Source: an uncultured Desulfobacterales bacterium
Lineage (GTDB): Bacteria > Desulfobacterota > Desulfobacteria > Desulfobacterales > JAFDCJ01
Length of the DNA stretch: 13,732 nucleotides
Direction: 5' to 3'
Assembly: GCA_945787595.1 (NCBI GenBank)
Contig: CALZJV010000295.1
Span: 1-13,732, forward strand
In this document: positions 6,547 through 13,732 of the stretch, piece by piece
How positions within the stretch are numbered: the stretch's first letter is position 1
How the letters are laid out: each line of letters opens with the position of its first letter
The notes under the pieces: model-generated
What the model saw: the letters and a program-made list of their open reading frames with translations, nothing else
Databases searched by the model: none
Told to the model about the DNA's origin: nothing
Translations under genes and position numbers: made by a program

Positions 6547-9129
6547 ATGCATATGGCCATAAACTCTCTTGACGATATTTTGCCTTTTGTTGAAAAGCCA
6601 AGCCGTTACCTCGGTTCGGAAATTAACATCGTGAGAAAAGATCTTGGCCAGGTCAAGCTACGCTTTGCCCTGGCGTTTCCGGATCTGTATGAAATCGGAA
6701 CTTCTCATTTCGGAATGCAGATACTTTACCATATCCTGAATGCGAATCCGGACATAGCGGCCGAAAGAGTATTTGCGCCCGGTGTGGATATGGAAACCCT
6801 TCTGAGAAATACCGGTCGGTCACTCTTTTCATTGGAATCCCACGAATCGATTAACCGTTTTGATATCATTGGGTTCAGCCTTTTATATGAGTTGAACTAC
6901 ACTAATATCCTTACTATCCTTGATTTGGCTCAAATTCCATTTTTTGCTGCCGATAGGAATTTTAATCATCCATTGATCATTGCAGGTGGTCCGTGTACCT
7001 GCAATCCGGAACCCATTGCTGATTTTTTTGATGCCATCGTTGTGGGTGACGGCGAAAACGTTGTCCTTGAAATGGCCGCAGCCTGGCTTCGCTGGAAAGA
7101 AGGGGCCCCGGCTGATAAAAAAGCTTTGTTGAAGAAATGGTCGCAGATTGAAGGCGTCTATATTCCCTCTTTTTTTAAGTTCGGTACTGATAACCACGGT
7201 ATTCAAACCCTAACTCCCCGCTATTCAAATTACACAAAAGTGCGCCGTGCCATTGTCCCCGATCTGGATAACATACCGTTTCCTGAAAAACCTGTTATCC
7301 CTTTTGGTAAACCCGTCCATGACCGGCTGCGTTTGGAGGTTTCCCGGGGGTGTACCCGGGGCTGTCGATTCTGTCAGGCCGGTATGATTTATCGCCCGGT
7401 GCGTGAGCGCTCGCCGGAGCAGCTGTTGTCACTATCCGCCAGTTCCATCGCAGCCACCGGATATGATGACCTATCATTGTTGTCTTTGAGTACCGGCGAT
7501 TATGGCTGCATCATTCCCCTGATGGAGGGTTTGATGGCTCGTTTTGCATCTGACAATGTTGCTGTTTCCCTACCCTCCCTGCGAGCAGGTACACTGACGC
7601 CGGAACTGATTAAGCTTATTAAAAAGGTCCGCAAAACCGGGTTTACCATCGCCCCGGAAGCCGGCAGTCAAAGACTGCGGGATTTGATTAATAAAAATAT
7701 CAGCGAAAAGGAAATCATCGATACGGTCAAAGACGCCTTCAATATGGGATGGCAGGTTATCAAGCTTTATTTCATGATCGGTCTGCCCACTGAAACGGAC
7801 GATGATCTGGAGGCTCTGGTGGACCTGGTGAAAAAGCTGCGAAGAATTAAAGGTCCCAAAGGACGCTGGGGGAAAATAAATGTCAGTGTCGCTACTTTTA
7901 TTCCCAAGTCTCACACCCCCTTTCAATGGGCCGGACAGATTTCATTGGCTGAATCTCGATTGAAGATTAAACGGCTTCATGATCAATTGAGGCTTCCCGG
8001 AATTCAATTCAAATGGCAAAATCCGGAAGTCAGCCGGCTGGAGGGGCTCTGGGCTCGAGGAGATCGACGGCTAAGCCGGCTGCTCATTGCCGCCTACGAT
8101 AAAGGATGCCGATTTGACGGCTGGAGCGATAAGTTCAGCTACCGCCTGTGGCAAGAGGCTTTAGAAGAGGAGGCCATAGATCCGGATTTTTTTTCGGCCG
8201 GCAAACAAGATCTCAGCGAACCTTTGCCCTGGGATCATATTGACAGTCGTGTTCGCAAAGCTTTCCTGAAAACCGAATGGGAAAAGACCTTTGATAGATC
8301 TTTCACAAACGACTGTCGCCAGGGGATGTGCACCCAATGCGGCGCGTGCGATTTTAAAGAAATCAAGATGAAAACATACCCGGACATTCAAAATCGACCA
8401 TTCGCGGTCAACGGGACGACCAAGCATGTTGAGGCAGGTTTTAAGAATTTGTCCGTTTATTACTCCAAACTGGATCAGGCCAAATATTTTGGTCACCTTG
8501 AAATGGTAAATGTTTTTTTACGGGCCCTCAAACGTGCTGAAATACCTGTTGTATTTTCCCAGGGGTTTCACCCCAAGCCTAAAATTTCCTTTGATGATCC
8601 CTTACCCATTGGTATCGAAAGCCAGTGGGAGCACTTTACATTATGCGTACCGAGCTTTGTTCGTCCGGGGGTCGTCACCCGGCGACTAAACGACCATCTT
8701 CCGGACGGACTGGTTATTCATTCCTGTCAACTTGCTTCCAAAAAACCCGGGCAGCAGGCACTAAAGGCAAGCACTTATCTGGTCACCCTGAAGGAAGGTC
8801 ATTTTGACAAAAAAAAATTAGCATCCTTTGACCGCGCATCCGATGTCACCATTTCAATTTCGAATCGAAAAGGGAAGTTGAAAAAGATAAATTTAAAGGA
8901 TATGGTATTAGATATCAAATGTCTGGATTCGGCTTGCCTGCAGATGACGCTTTTATCGGCGCCTGGAAAAACCGTGCGACCTGCACTGATCCTGCGTCAT
9001 ATTTTCAGCCTTGCTGAAGATCACATCAAACAGGCAAAGGTTGTTAAGCAGAGAGCATACTGCAGAGAGCACAGGGCAGAGGGCAAAGAGATGATAGCAG
9101 AGAGTATTTCTCCGGCTTCCAGGATTTAG
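6547..9129 (+). CDS. Fused radical SAM protein (TIGR03960-like) with C-terminal DUF2344 domain
   Basis: The 860-residue product starts at ATG 6547 (a second ATG at 6553 is possible; the ribosome site is weak). Residues ~1-250 form the N-terminal domain, including FPDLYEIGTSHFGMQ and a B12-binding-like region with IIAGGPCTCNPEPIADFFD. The radical SAM core follows with the cluster motif SRGCTRGCRFC (Cys269, Cys273, Cys276, the CX3CX2C 4Fe-4S ligands) and IAPEAGSQRLRDLINKN. A Cys-rich segment CRQGMCTQCGACD (about 590-602) precedes DUF2344 from ~635 (LSVYYSKL, FSQGFHPKPKISF). The family is widespread, of unknown reaction, and in many genomes lies beside RNase G or E, as here; a role in modifying RNA or RNase is a guess. 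The last ~20 residues (~834-853) are encoded by a repeat (see 9048-9198) and look unlike protein sequence. Confidence 0.9.
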   Translation: MHMAINSLDDILPFVEKPSRYLGSEINIVRKDLGQVKLRFALAFPDLYEIGTSHFGMQILYHILNANPDIAAERVFAPGVDMETLLRNTGRSLFSLESHESINRFDIIGFSLLYELNYTNILTILDLAQIPFFAADRNFNHPLIIAGGPCTCNPEPIADFFDAIVVGDGENVVLEMAAAWLRWKEGAPADKKALLKKWSQIEGVYIPSFFKFGTDNHGIQTLTPRYSNYTKVRRAIVPDLDNIPFPEKPVIPFGKPVHDRLRLEVSRGCTRGCRFCQAGMIYRPVRERSPEQLLSLSASSIAATGYDDLSLLSLSTGDYGCIIPLMEGLMARFASDNVAVSLPSLRAGTLTPELIKLIKKVRKTGFTIAPEAGSQRLRDLINKNISEKEIIDTVKDAFNMGWQVIKLYFMIGLPTETDDDLEALVDLVKKLRRIKGPKGRWGKINVSVATFIPKSHTPFQWAGQISLAESRLKIKRLHDQLRLPGIQFKWQNPEVSRLEGLWARGDRRLSRLLIAAYDKGCRFDGWSDKFSYRLWQEALEEEAIDPDFFSAGKQDLSEPLPWDHIDSRVRKAFLKTEWEKTFDRSFTNDCRQGMCTQCGACDFKEIKMKTYPDIQNRPFAVNGTTKHVEAGFKNLSVYYSKLDQAKYFGHLEMVNVFLRALKRAEIPVVFSQGFHPKPKISFDDPLPIGIESQWEHFTLCVPSFVRPGVVTRRLNDHLPDGLVIHSCQLASKKPGQQALKASTYLVTLKEGHFDKKKLASFDRASDVTISISNRKGKLKKINLKDMVLDIKCLDSACLQMTLLSAPGKTVRPALILRHIFSLAEDHIKQAKVVKQRAYCREHRAEGKEMIAESISPASRI

Positions 9130-9198
9130 CTCAAAGTATCTACGAATTCGTTATGATAAATTTGTCCTTTACGCTATGCTCCATGCCCTCTGCTCTCT
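9048..9198. repeat. Inverted repeat of the gcagaggg/ccctctgc word family, overlapping the end of the radical SAM gene
   Basis: The left arm (9048-9104) is a run of the words gcagagagc, gggcagagggc and gcagagag. The right arm (9171-9198) reads atgccctctgctctct. The best pairing is gcagagggcaaagagatgatag (9076 on) with the inverse of the right arm. The left arm lies inside the radical SAM reading frame and supplies its C-terminal residues. The right arm ends four bases before the RNase G ribosome site, so an RNA hairpin could affect rng translation or decay. Confidence 0.6.
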
Positions 9199-9216
9199 AA
9201 ACGGAGTTTTGTAAAA

Positions 9217-10752
9217 ATGTACAAACAACTCATCATCAATGTAACCGAACATGAAACCCGGGTAGCCTTGTTGGATGATGGTAACATTTCAGAGCTTTAT
9301 GTCGATCGTGGTGATGACACCGATATTGCCGGAAATATTTACAAAGGCAGGGTGTTGCGTGTTTTACCCGGTATGCAGGCAGCCTTTGTGAATATCGGGT
9401 TAAATCAGGCGGCTTTCATCTACGTGGATGATCTGTTCTATGACGGCCATAAGGAATATGAGCGGCTATTTAACCTTGAATCGGAGATGAACGAAGACGG
9501 CTTGGAGGACAAATCAAGCCCGGAATTTTTTAAAAAGCGAGATTTCAGTATTGAAGAGATTATTCGGGAGGGACAAGAAATTCTGGTACAAGCTGCGAAA
9601 TCTCCCATTGGAACCAAAGGTGCTCGCATCTCTTCATATATATCTCTTCCCGGTCGTTTTCTGGTTTTAATGCCTACCTCCGATCATATCGGAGTCTCCC
9701 GTCGCATTGAAGACGAAGCTGAGCGGGACCGTTTAAAAGGAATGGTACAGAAACTGAGAACTGAGGATTTCGGCTATATTGTGAGAACCGCTGCGGAAGG
9801 TGAACAAGAAGAAAAGCTAGCTTACGAGATGGGGTTTTTAAACAATCTGTGGAAGAACATTCAGAAAAAGTTTGAGATTGCCCGGGCACCCTCCCTTTTA
9901 CATGCCGAGCTTTCCATCAGTCTTCGAGCAGTGCGTGACCTTCTGATTCAGGAAGTTGAAAAGCTGGTCATTGATTCAAAACCAACCTACCACTCGGTTT
10001 TATCATTTCTGGACAATTATATGCCCGGCTTAAAGGATCATGTTGTCCTTTATGAGGGCTCAGAGCCAATTTTTGATGCCTATAATCTGGAGGGAGATAT
10101 TTCCCGAGCTCTGAAAAGGAAAGTATGGCTGAAGTCAGGCGGATATATCTTGATAGAACACACGGAAGCCCTGGTTGCCATTGATGTCAATACAGGTCGC
10201 TATGTCGGGAAACACAACCTGGAAGAGACAATTTTAAAAACCAATCTGGAGGCGGTTAAAGAGATTTCATATCAAATCAGACTCAGAAATCTGGGGGGTA
10301 TTATTATTATTGATTTCATTGATATGGAAAAAAAATCCAATCAGGAAAAAGTCTTTAATGCTTTGAAGGAGGCTTTGAAAAAAGACAAAAGTAAAACCCA
10401 CGTTCTTCCCATATCTGAAATGGGTTTAATTCAGATGACCCGCAAGCGCACTCGGGAGCCTCTGACCCGGATTATTTGTGAGCCGTGTTTTTATTGTGAT
10501 GGCGAGGGGTATCTGATTTCCAGACAGTCTATTTGTTATAACATTTACCGTGAGATCCTGCGTGACGCTCATGATACGAATAGCACGCGGCTGACGCTCA
10601 GGGTCAATCCGCGAATAGCCGAGCTTTTTCTGGGTGAAGAAGATTTGCTCATTTCCAATCTCGAGCGAGACATCGGCAAGCAAATTGTAATTTATCCCAA
10701 TCCCGAGTTTCACATGGAACAATTCGATATTTTTGAAGTTCGAAATCACTAA
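9217..10752 (+). CDS. rng: Ribonuclease G (RNase E/G family endoribonuclease)
   Basis: The 511-residue product starts at ATG 9217, with GGAG 11 nt upstream. It opens with the family signature YKQLIINVTEHETRVALLDDG, then an S1 RNA-binding domain (~37-120: GNIYKGRVLRVLPGMQAAFVNIG). The catalytic domain has AIDVNTGRYVG with Asp323 and IIIIDFIDM with Asp366, the two Mg2+-binding aspartates of the family. RKRTREPLTR leads into CEPC (Cys421, Cys424), the zinc-link motif that joins subunits. The length fits RNase G rather than RNase E, as there is no long degradosome scaffold tail. It cleaves single-stranded AU-rich RNA in rRNA maturation and mRNA decay in the cytoplasm. The upstream radical SAM/DUF2344 gene is a common neighbour. 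A repeat hairpin arm ends just before its ribosome site. Confidence 0.95.
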   Translation: MYKQLIINVTEHETRVALLDDGNISELYVDRGDDTDIAGNIYKGRVLRVLPGMQAAFVNIGLNQAAFIYVDDLFYDGHKEYERLFNLESEMNEDGLEDKSSPEFFKKRDFSIEEIIREGQEILVQAAKSPIGTKGARISSYISLPGRFLVLMPTSDHIGVSRRIEDEAERDRLKGMVQKLRTEDFGYIVRTAAEGEQEEKLAYEMGFLNNLWKNIQKKFEIARAPSLLHAELSISLRAVRDLLIQEVEKLVIDSKPTYHSVLSFLDNYMPGLKDHVVLYEGSEPIFDAYNLEGDISRALKRKVWLKSGGYILIEHTEALVAIDVNTGRYVGKHNLEETILKTNLEAVKEISYQIRLRNLGGIIIIDFIDMEKKSNQEKVFNALKEALKKDKSKTHVLPISEMGLIQMTRKRTREPLTRIICEPCFYCDGEGYLISRQSICYNIYREILRDAHDTNSTRLTLRVNPRIAELFLGEEDLLISNLERDIGKQIVIYPNPEFHMEQFDIFEVRNH

Positions 10753-10845
10753 AAGTCGTATACCATCCATTTGGGTCGGATCAGGGCCACGTCATTATCA
10801 GTTAGAGTTGACTTTTACGTTTCCCTGTGGGGCGGATGTTTGCTC

Positions 10846-10874
10846 TTGACAGACAAGCTTTCTTGTGCTTTACT
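10846..10874 (+). promoter_or_regulatory. Probable sigma-70 promoter for rpmH
   Basis: A consensus -35 TTGACA (10846-10851) is followed after 17 bp by TTTACT (10869-10874), a 4/6 match to TATAAT. A small inverted repeat, acaag/cttgt, lies in the spacer. Transcription would start ~80 nt before the L34 start codon. The perfect -35 and ideal spacing support it; the -10 is moderate. Confidence 0.55.
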
Positions 10875-10919
10875 CACTCGATTTAAGGTATCATGTGCAA
10901 CTTCGCTGGTATATCATGA

Positions 10920-10936
10920 GCGTAATTCATTTACGC
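10920..10936 (+). promoter_or_regulatory. Stem-loop in the rpmH leader
   Basis: GCGTAA pairs with TTACGC around a 5-nt loop, ending 22 nt before the L34 start codon. A second stem, tcatg (10891-10895) with catga (10915-10919), stacks next to it. It might affect L34 translation; no known leader family is recognised. Confidence 0.3.
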
Positions 10937-10958
10937 ACATACAGATAAGGAACTTAAA

Positions 10959-11093
10959 ATGAAAAGAACATTTCAGCCCAGCAGAATAAAACGGGCCCGA
11001 AATCATGGTTTTCTTAAACGGATGTCTACCAAACAAGGTAGAAGAATCATTAACCGCAGAAGAGCCAAGGGCCGTATCCGGCTTTCAGCTTAG
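10959..11093 (+). CDS. rpmH: 50S ribosomal protein L34
   Basis: The 44-residue product [20 protein letters not shown]... ends [10 protein letters not shown], the full and characteristic L34 sequence: very basic, with the conserved T-x-QPS start, GFLKRM and the [13 protein letters not shown] core. ATG 10959 has AAGG 8 nt upstream. L34 is part of the large ribosomal subunit. As in most bacteria it is followed by rnpA, yidD and yidC. A promoter with TTGACA lies about 110 nt upstream of the start codon, so L34 is probably the first gene of the transcript. Its short length makes it easy to miss. Confidence 0.97.
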   Translation: MKRTFQPSRIKRARNHGFLKRMSTKQGRRIINRRRAKGRIRLSA

Positions 11094-11151
11094 TACTTTG
11101 GCGCGTAAATCCAATGGCTGGTAATTGAAATCCTATTTTCACGGAGCAAAA

Positions 11152-11556
11152 TTGGTACCACCTTGGAGCTTTTTCGAATTAAGCCAAGAAGCTTATCCGG
11201 TGCGATATTCCTTCACAAAGTTCGACAGAATTTTAAAGCGTCACGAGTTTATTGCACTGGCAAAATCCGGCCGAAGGATACAAAATGAATATTTTATTGC
11301 TGTTTTTTCCCCGGCACGGCGCGGCCGCTCACGATTGGGCGTTACCGTCACCAAAAAGGTCGGCCGAGCTGTCAAAAGAAACAGAATAAAGCGTCTTGTA
11401 CGGGAATATTTTCGATTAAACCGGCAGTTTCTATCGGGTGAGTGGGACATCAACATTATCGCCAAAAATCGAATCACAGACATAACGTCTGAAAATGCTT
11501 ACCGATCATTGCAGAATATTTTTGACCGGATATCGCGATATGATGATCCTCAATAA
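11152..11556 (+). CDS. rnpA: Ribonuclease P protein component (start uncertain)
   Basis: RnpA binds RNase P RNA and aids 5' tRNA maturation. The conserved parts are [15 protein letters not shown], the [17 protein letters not shown] strand and the RNRIKR basic helix (76-81 in this start choice), followed by LVREYF. I chose TTG 11152 because ACGGAG lies 5 nt upstream. A TTG at 11125 has no good site. GTG 11200 would give MRYSFTKF and a 118-residue product, nearer the usual family length, with only AAGAAG upstream. The extra N-terminal residues, [15 protein letters not shown], are not part of the standard fold. The last 17 bases overlap yidD. The protein is certain; the start is not. Confidence 0.9.
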   Translation: MVPPWSFFELSQEAYPVRYSFTKFDRILKRHEFIALAKSGRRIQNEYFIAVFSPARRGRSRLGVTVTKKVGRAVKRNRIKRLVREYFRLNRQFLSGEWDINIIAKNRITDITSENAYRSLQNIFDRISRYDDPQ

Positions 11557-11770
11557 AATTTTTCAGACCGTTTTAGTGTTCTTAATCAGGGCATACCAAT
11601 ATACGCTGTCACCGCTTCTGGGACCTTCATGCCGTTTCCAGCCGAGTTGCTCGGAGTATGCCCGGCAGGCCATCAAACGATATGGTCCACTAAGCGGTCT
11701 GCTTTTGGCTGCCAAAAGAATCTTTAGATGCCACCCATTTCATCCCGGAGGTGTTGATCCGGTACCCTAG
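11540..11770 (+). CDS. yidD: Membrane protein insertion efficiency factor YidD
   Basis: The 76-residue product overlaps the end of rnpA by 17 nt, which implies coupled translation; ATG 11540 or 11543 could start it. It has a hydrophobic/amphipathic N-terminus ([18 protein letters not shown]), the invariant cysteine-rich core [13 protein letters not shown] (Cys31, Cys37) and [14 protein letters not shown] at the C-terminus. All are diagnostic of the YidD family. YidD sits at the inner membrane and helps YidC insert membrane proteins. Family length is normal. It belongs to the rpmH-rnpA-yidD-yidC cluster. Confidence 0.95.
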   Translation: MMILNKIFQTVLVFLIRAYQYTLSPLLGPSCRFQPSCSEYARQAIKRYGPLSGLLLAAKRIFRCHPFHPGGVDPVP

Positions 11771-12133
11771 CAGGGAACGGCAAGGATGATCACAGCCAAT
11801 TCTAAATTAAAAGTAATAATTACAGCTGTTTATATGGAATTGATCTTAAAAAGTGAGTCCTATATATCTCGGTTCTTGAAAGCCCCCCTAGCGAGCCCCT
11901 GGGTCAGTCCGCAGACAGCATGCCCCGTTTAATCGAATAAAATTTGGATTCGGCAACAGACGTTTGACGACATCATATCGACAACCAGTTTTTGATGTTG
12001 CATATTCGGTGTAAGGGTTCGCCAACCGAAACTGGAGACTCGATCAATGGCAATAATTGCCCTAAAAGGGGCACTTCTTCCGAAATTGGTTTCGGACGAA
12101 TCTCAGATTTTAGTGAATTTTTAGGAGAAGACA
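11771..12133 (+). other. 363-nt yidD-yidC spacer with a series of possible stem-loops
   Basis: No convincing gene lies here; a 48-codon frame at 11786-11932 has no family likeness. The second half can form four small stems: acatca/tgatgt (11970-11998), ttcggt/accgaa (12005-12030), gccc/gggc (12059-12072) and a perfect 7-bp tccgaaa/tttcgga with a 4-nt loop (12079-12096). This ends 27 nt before the yidC ribosome site AGGAG (12123-12127). A TTGACG at 11964 could be a -35, but no good -10 follows. It may be a structured yidC leader; no known riboswitch family is recognised. Confidence 0.4.
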
Positions 12134-13732
12134 ATGGAACAAGCGCGTTTGTTAATTGCTATTGTCCTGTCTGCGCTGATCTTTTTGCTGTGGCAGCTAT
12201 TTTTTGTTGACAAAGATGCCAGCCAGCAATCTGCTAAAAAGACCGAGCAGCCACCGGTAAAAGAGGAACAGGTCAAGGAATCGAAGCCATATCCGAAAGA
12301 TCAGGAAGTGGCCGCGGCTGACAAAACCCCCACCTCCGAGACAGAAGTTTCAATGCCCGTCAGAATTCCCCGCGGCATTACGGTGGACACGCCTTTATAC
12401 CAGGTTCAGCTTTCTGAAAAGGGAGGGAGTTTCAGCAGTTTTATATTGAAGAAATACAGGGATAAAGTTGCAAAAGATTCTCCCTTGCAAGAGCTTATTC
12501 CCCAGAATGATTCAATTGAAACCGTTTTGCTTGGATTTTCCGGAAAAAGCCTGCCCGGGTTGGATGAGGCTGTCTTTTCAGCAAGCTCTAATGCCGACAC
12601 AGTTAACATACGGGATGCCGCGCAGGAGATTACGTTCGCATGGAAATCCGACGAGGGCGTTGTGGTGGAAAAAACCTATAAATTTTCGCCGGACTCCTAT
12701 CTGATCGGGCTTGATGTCACCATCAAAAACGGTTCTGACCGAAACATACAGGACAAGCTGTTTATCGCGCTAAAAGGCTCGACGCCCTCGGACACGCGCA
12801 TGTATGGTTTTGAAGGTCCCGGTGCGCTGATCAATGATAAGCTTGAAGAGGTTGCAATAAAAGACATTGCCGAAAAAAACACCTACACGGGCAATCTGAA
12901 ATGGATTGCCTTGCAGGATCGATACTTTATCATGAGCATCATCCCCGATCAGGTTGAAGAAGCCAGTATGCGGCTTACTTTAATGGGAGACAACTTGATA
13001 GAGGCTCAATATTTGAATTCTGTTGGTGACATCCCTTCCGGCACTCAGCATACCTATCAATACTCGCTTTTCTTCGGGCCTAAAAGCATGGAGGTCCTAA
13101 AAGCAGCGGGGCATGGTCTGGGCGAAGCCCTTAACTTCGGTTTTTTCGATATTCTTGCAAAACCCTGTGTCTGGTTAATGAACATGCTTTATAGTGTCAT
13201 TCCCAACTATGGCATTGCCATCATTGTTTTAACGATATTAATAAAAATTGTTTTGTGGCCGCTTGGATCAAAAAGTTACAAATCTATGAGCGAAATGAAA
13301 AAGATCCAACCATTGATGAAGGATATTCGAGAGAAATACAAAAACGACAAGAAAAAAATGAACGAAGAGGTCATGGGCCTCTACAGGACTTATAAAATCA
13401 ATCCACTGGGCGGCTGCCTTCCCATGGTGGTTCAACTGCCCGTGTTTTTCGCTCTGTACCGGATGCTGTATCAGGCGATTGAGCTGCGGCATGCGCCTTT
13501 TTTGCTGTGGATCGATGATCTGTCCGCACCGGACCGTTTGTTTCATTTCGGTTTTTCAATACCCTTCATGGAGCCGCCTCACGGTATTCCCGTGCTGACA
13601 ATCATCATGGGAGCAACCATGCTGCTGCAACAAAAAATGTCTCCTCCCATGGGGGATCCGACCCAGGCGAAAATGATGATGTTTATGCCGCTTATATTTA
13701 CGGTGATTTTTATCAACTTTTCCTCCGGGCTG
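12134..13732 (+). CDS. yidC: Membrane protein insertase YidC (3' end outside window)
   Basis: The frame is open from ATG 12134 (AGGAG 6 nt upstream) to the window end, 533 codons with no stop. It is the Gram-negative long form. A first membrane segment (LLIAIVLSALIFLLWQLFFV) is followed by a charged Pro/Lys/Glu linker to ~75, a periplasmic beta domain to ~325 (ITVDTPLYQVQLSEKGG), then the insertase core. The core has NYGIAIIVLTILIKIVLWPL with Lys371 at the place of the essential Arg366 of E. coli YidC, NPLGGCLPMVVQLPVFFALY, LWIDDLSAPD, and QQKMSPPMGDPTQAKMMMFMPLIF. YidC folds and inserts inner-membrane proteins alone or with SecYEG. Only the last membrane segment's end and the C-terminal tail should be missing. 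The gap before it is unusually long for this cluster. Confidence 0.95.
   Translation, partial: MEQARLLIAIVLSALIFLLWQLFFVDKDASQQSAKKTEQPPVKEEQVKESKPYPKDQEVAAADKTPTSETEVSMPVRIPRGITVDTPLYQVQLSEKGGSFSSFILKKYRDKVAKDSPLQELIPQNDSIETVLLGFSGKSLPGLDEAVFSASSNADTVNIRDAAQEITFAWKSDEGVVVEKTYKFSPDSYLIGLDVTIKNGSDRNIQDKLFIALKGSTPSDTRMYGFEGPGALINDKLEEVAIKDIAEKNTYTGNLKWIALQDRYFIMSIIPDQVEEASMRLTLMGDNLIEAQYLNSVGDIPSGTQHTYQYSLFFGPKSMEVLKAAGHGLGEALNFGFFDILAKPCVWLMNMLYSVIPNYGIAIIVLTILIKIVLWPLGSKSYKSMSEMKKIQPLMKDIREKYKNDKKKMNEEVMGLYRTYKINPLGGCLPMVVQLPVFFALYRMLYQAIELRHAPFLLWIDDLSAPDRLFHFGFSIPFMEPPHGIPVLTIIMGATMLLQQKMSPPMGDPTQAKMMMFMPLIFTVIFINFSSGL

Noticed and set aside
10753..10958. Chromosome origin next to rpmH
   Set aside because: The rpmH-rnpA cluster is often near oriC, but I see no DnaA boxes (TTATCCACA-like) or dnaA gene here.
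11786..11932. 48-codon frame after yidD
   Set aside because: The ribosome site is abutting the ATG, the product resembles no family and the C-terminal half is Pro/Ser-rich without pattern; probably chance.
11964..11992. Promoter for yidC with TTGACG as -35
   Set aside because: No acceptable -10 hexamer lies 16-18 bp downstream.

Overview
The window looks like chromosomal DNA from a Desulfobacterota (deltaproteobacterial, Desulfobacterales-like) organism. This is inferred from the multiheme c-type cytochromes, the wordy intergenic inverted repeats, the protein sequence style and the gene order radical SAM/DUF2344 - rng - rpmH - rnpA - yidD - yidC. No database search was possible, so the taxon is an inference.

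Left part (1-3063): an electron-transfer cassette on the + strand. It has the 3' end of a periplasmic multiheme cytochrome with six visible heme motifs, a five-heme cytochrome with a lipoprotein-like signal, and a secreted thioredoxin-fold/TPR protein that has lost the redox CXXC. A 55-codon small ORF follows. A roughly 230-bp MITE-like element with terminal inverted repeats and a 13-bp flanking direct repeat sits between the two cytochromes.

Middle part (3064-6546): an intergenic repeat region with a second, diverged copy of that element and two hairpins 60 bp apart. Next is a SAM-dependent methyltransferase with an N-terminal winged helix. A convergent spacer follows with two further inverted-repeat families. 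An HtrA/DegP-type periplasmic protease lies on the - strand. Its signal peptide is intact, but in a different reading frame from the protease body, so the gene is frameshifted or the assembly has an error. A divergent spacer with two palindromes follows.

Right part (6547-13732): a housekeeping RNA/translation/membrane-insertion block on the + strand. It holds a fused radical SAM-DUF2344 protein whose last ~20 residues are encoded by an intergenic repeat, then RNase G, ribosomal protein L34 (a short gene, easily missed), RNase P protein, YidD and YidC, which runs off the right edge. The rnpA and yidD genes overlap. A 363-nt gap with a series of possible stem-loops separates yidD from yidC.

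Functional links: the two cytochromes and the thioredoxin-fold protein probably act together at the periplasm or outer membrane in electron transfer. RNase G and RNase P both process RNA. L34 feeds the ribosome, and YidD/YidC insert membrane proteins. The least ordinary content is the dispersed repeat system (four word families in about 9 kb), the broken htrA start and the redox-dead thioredoxin-TPR protein.
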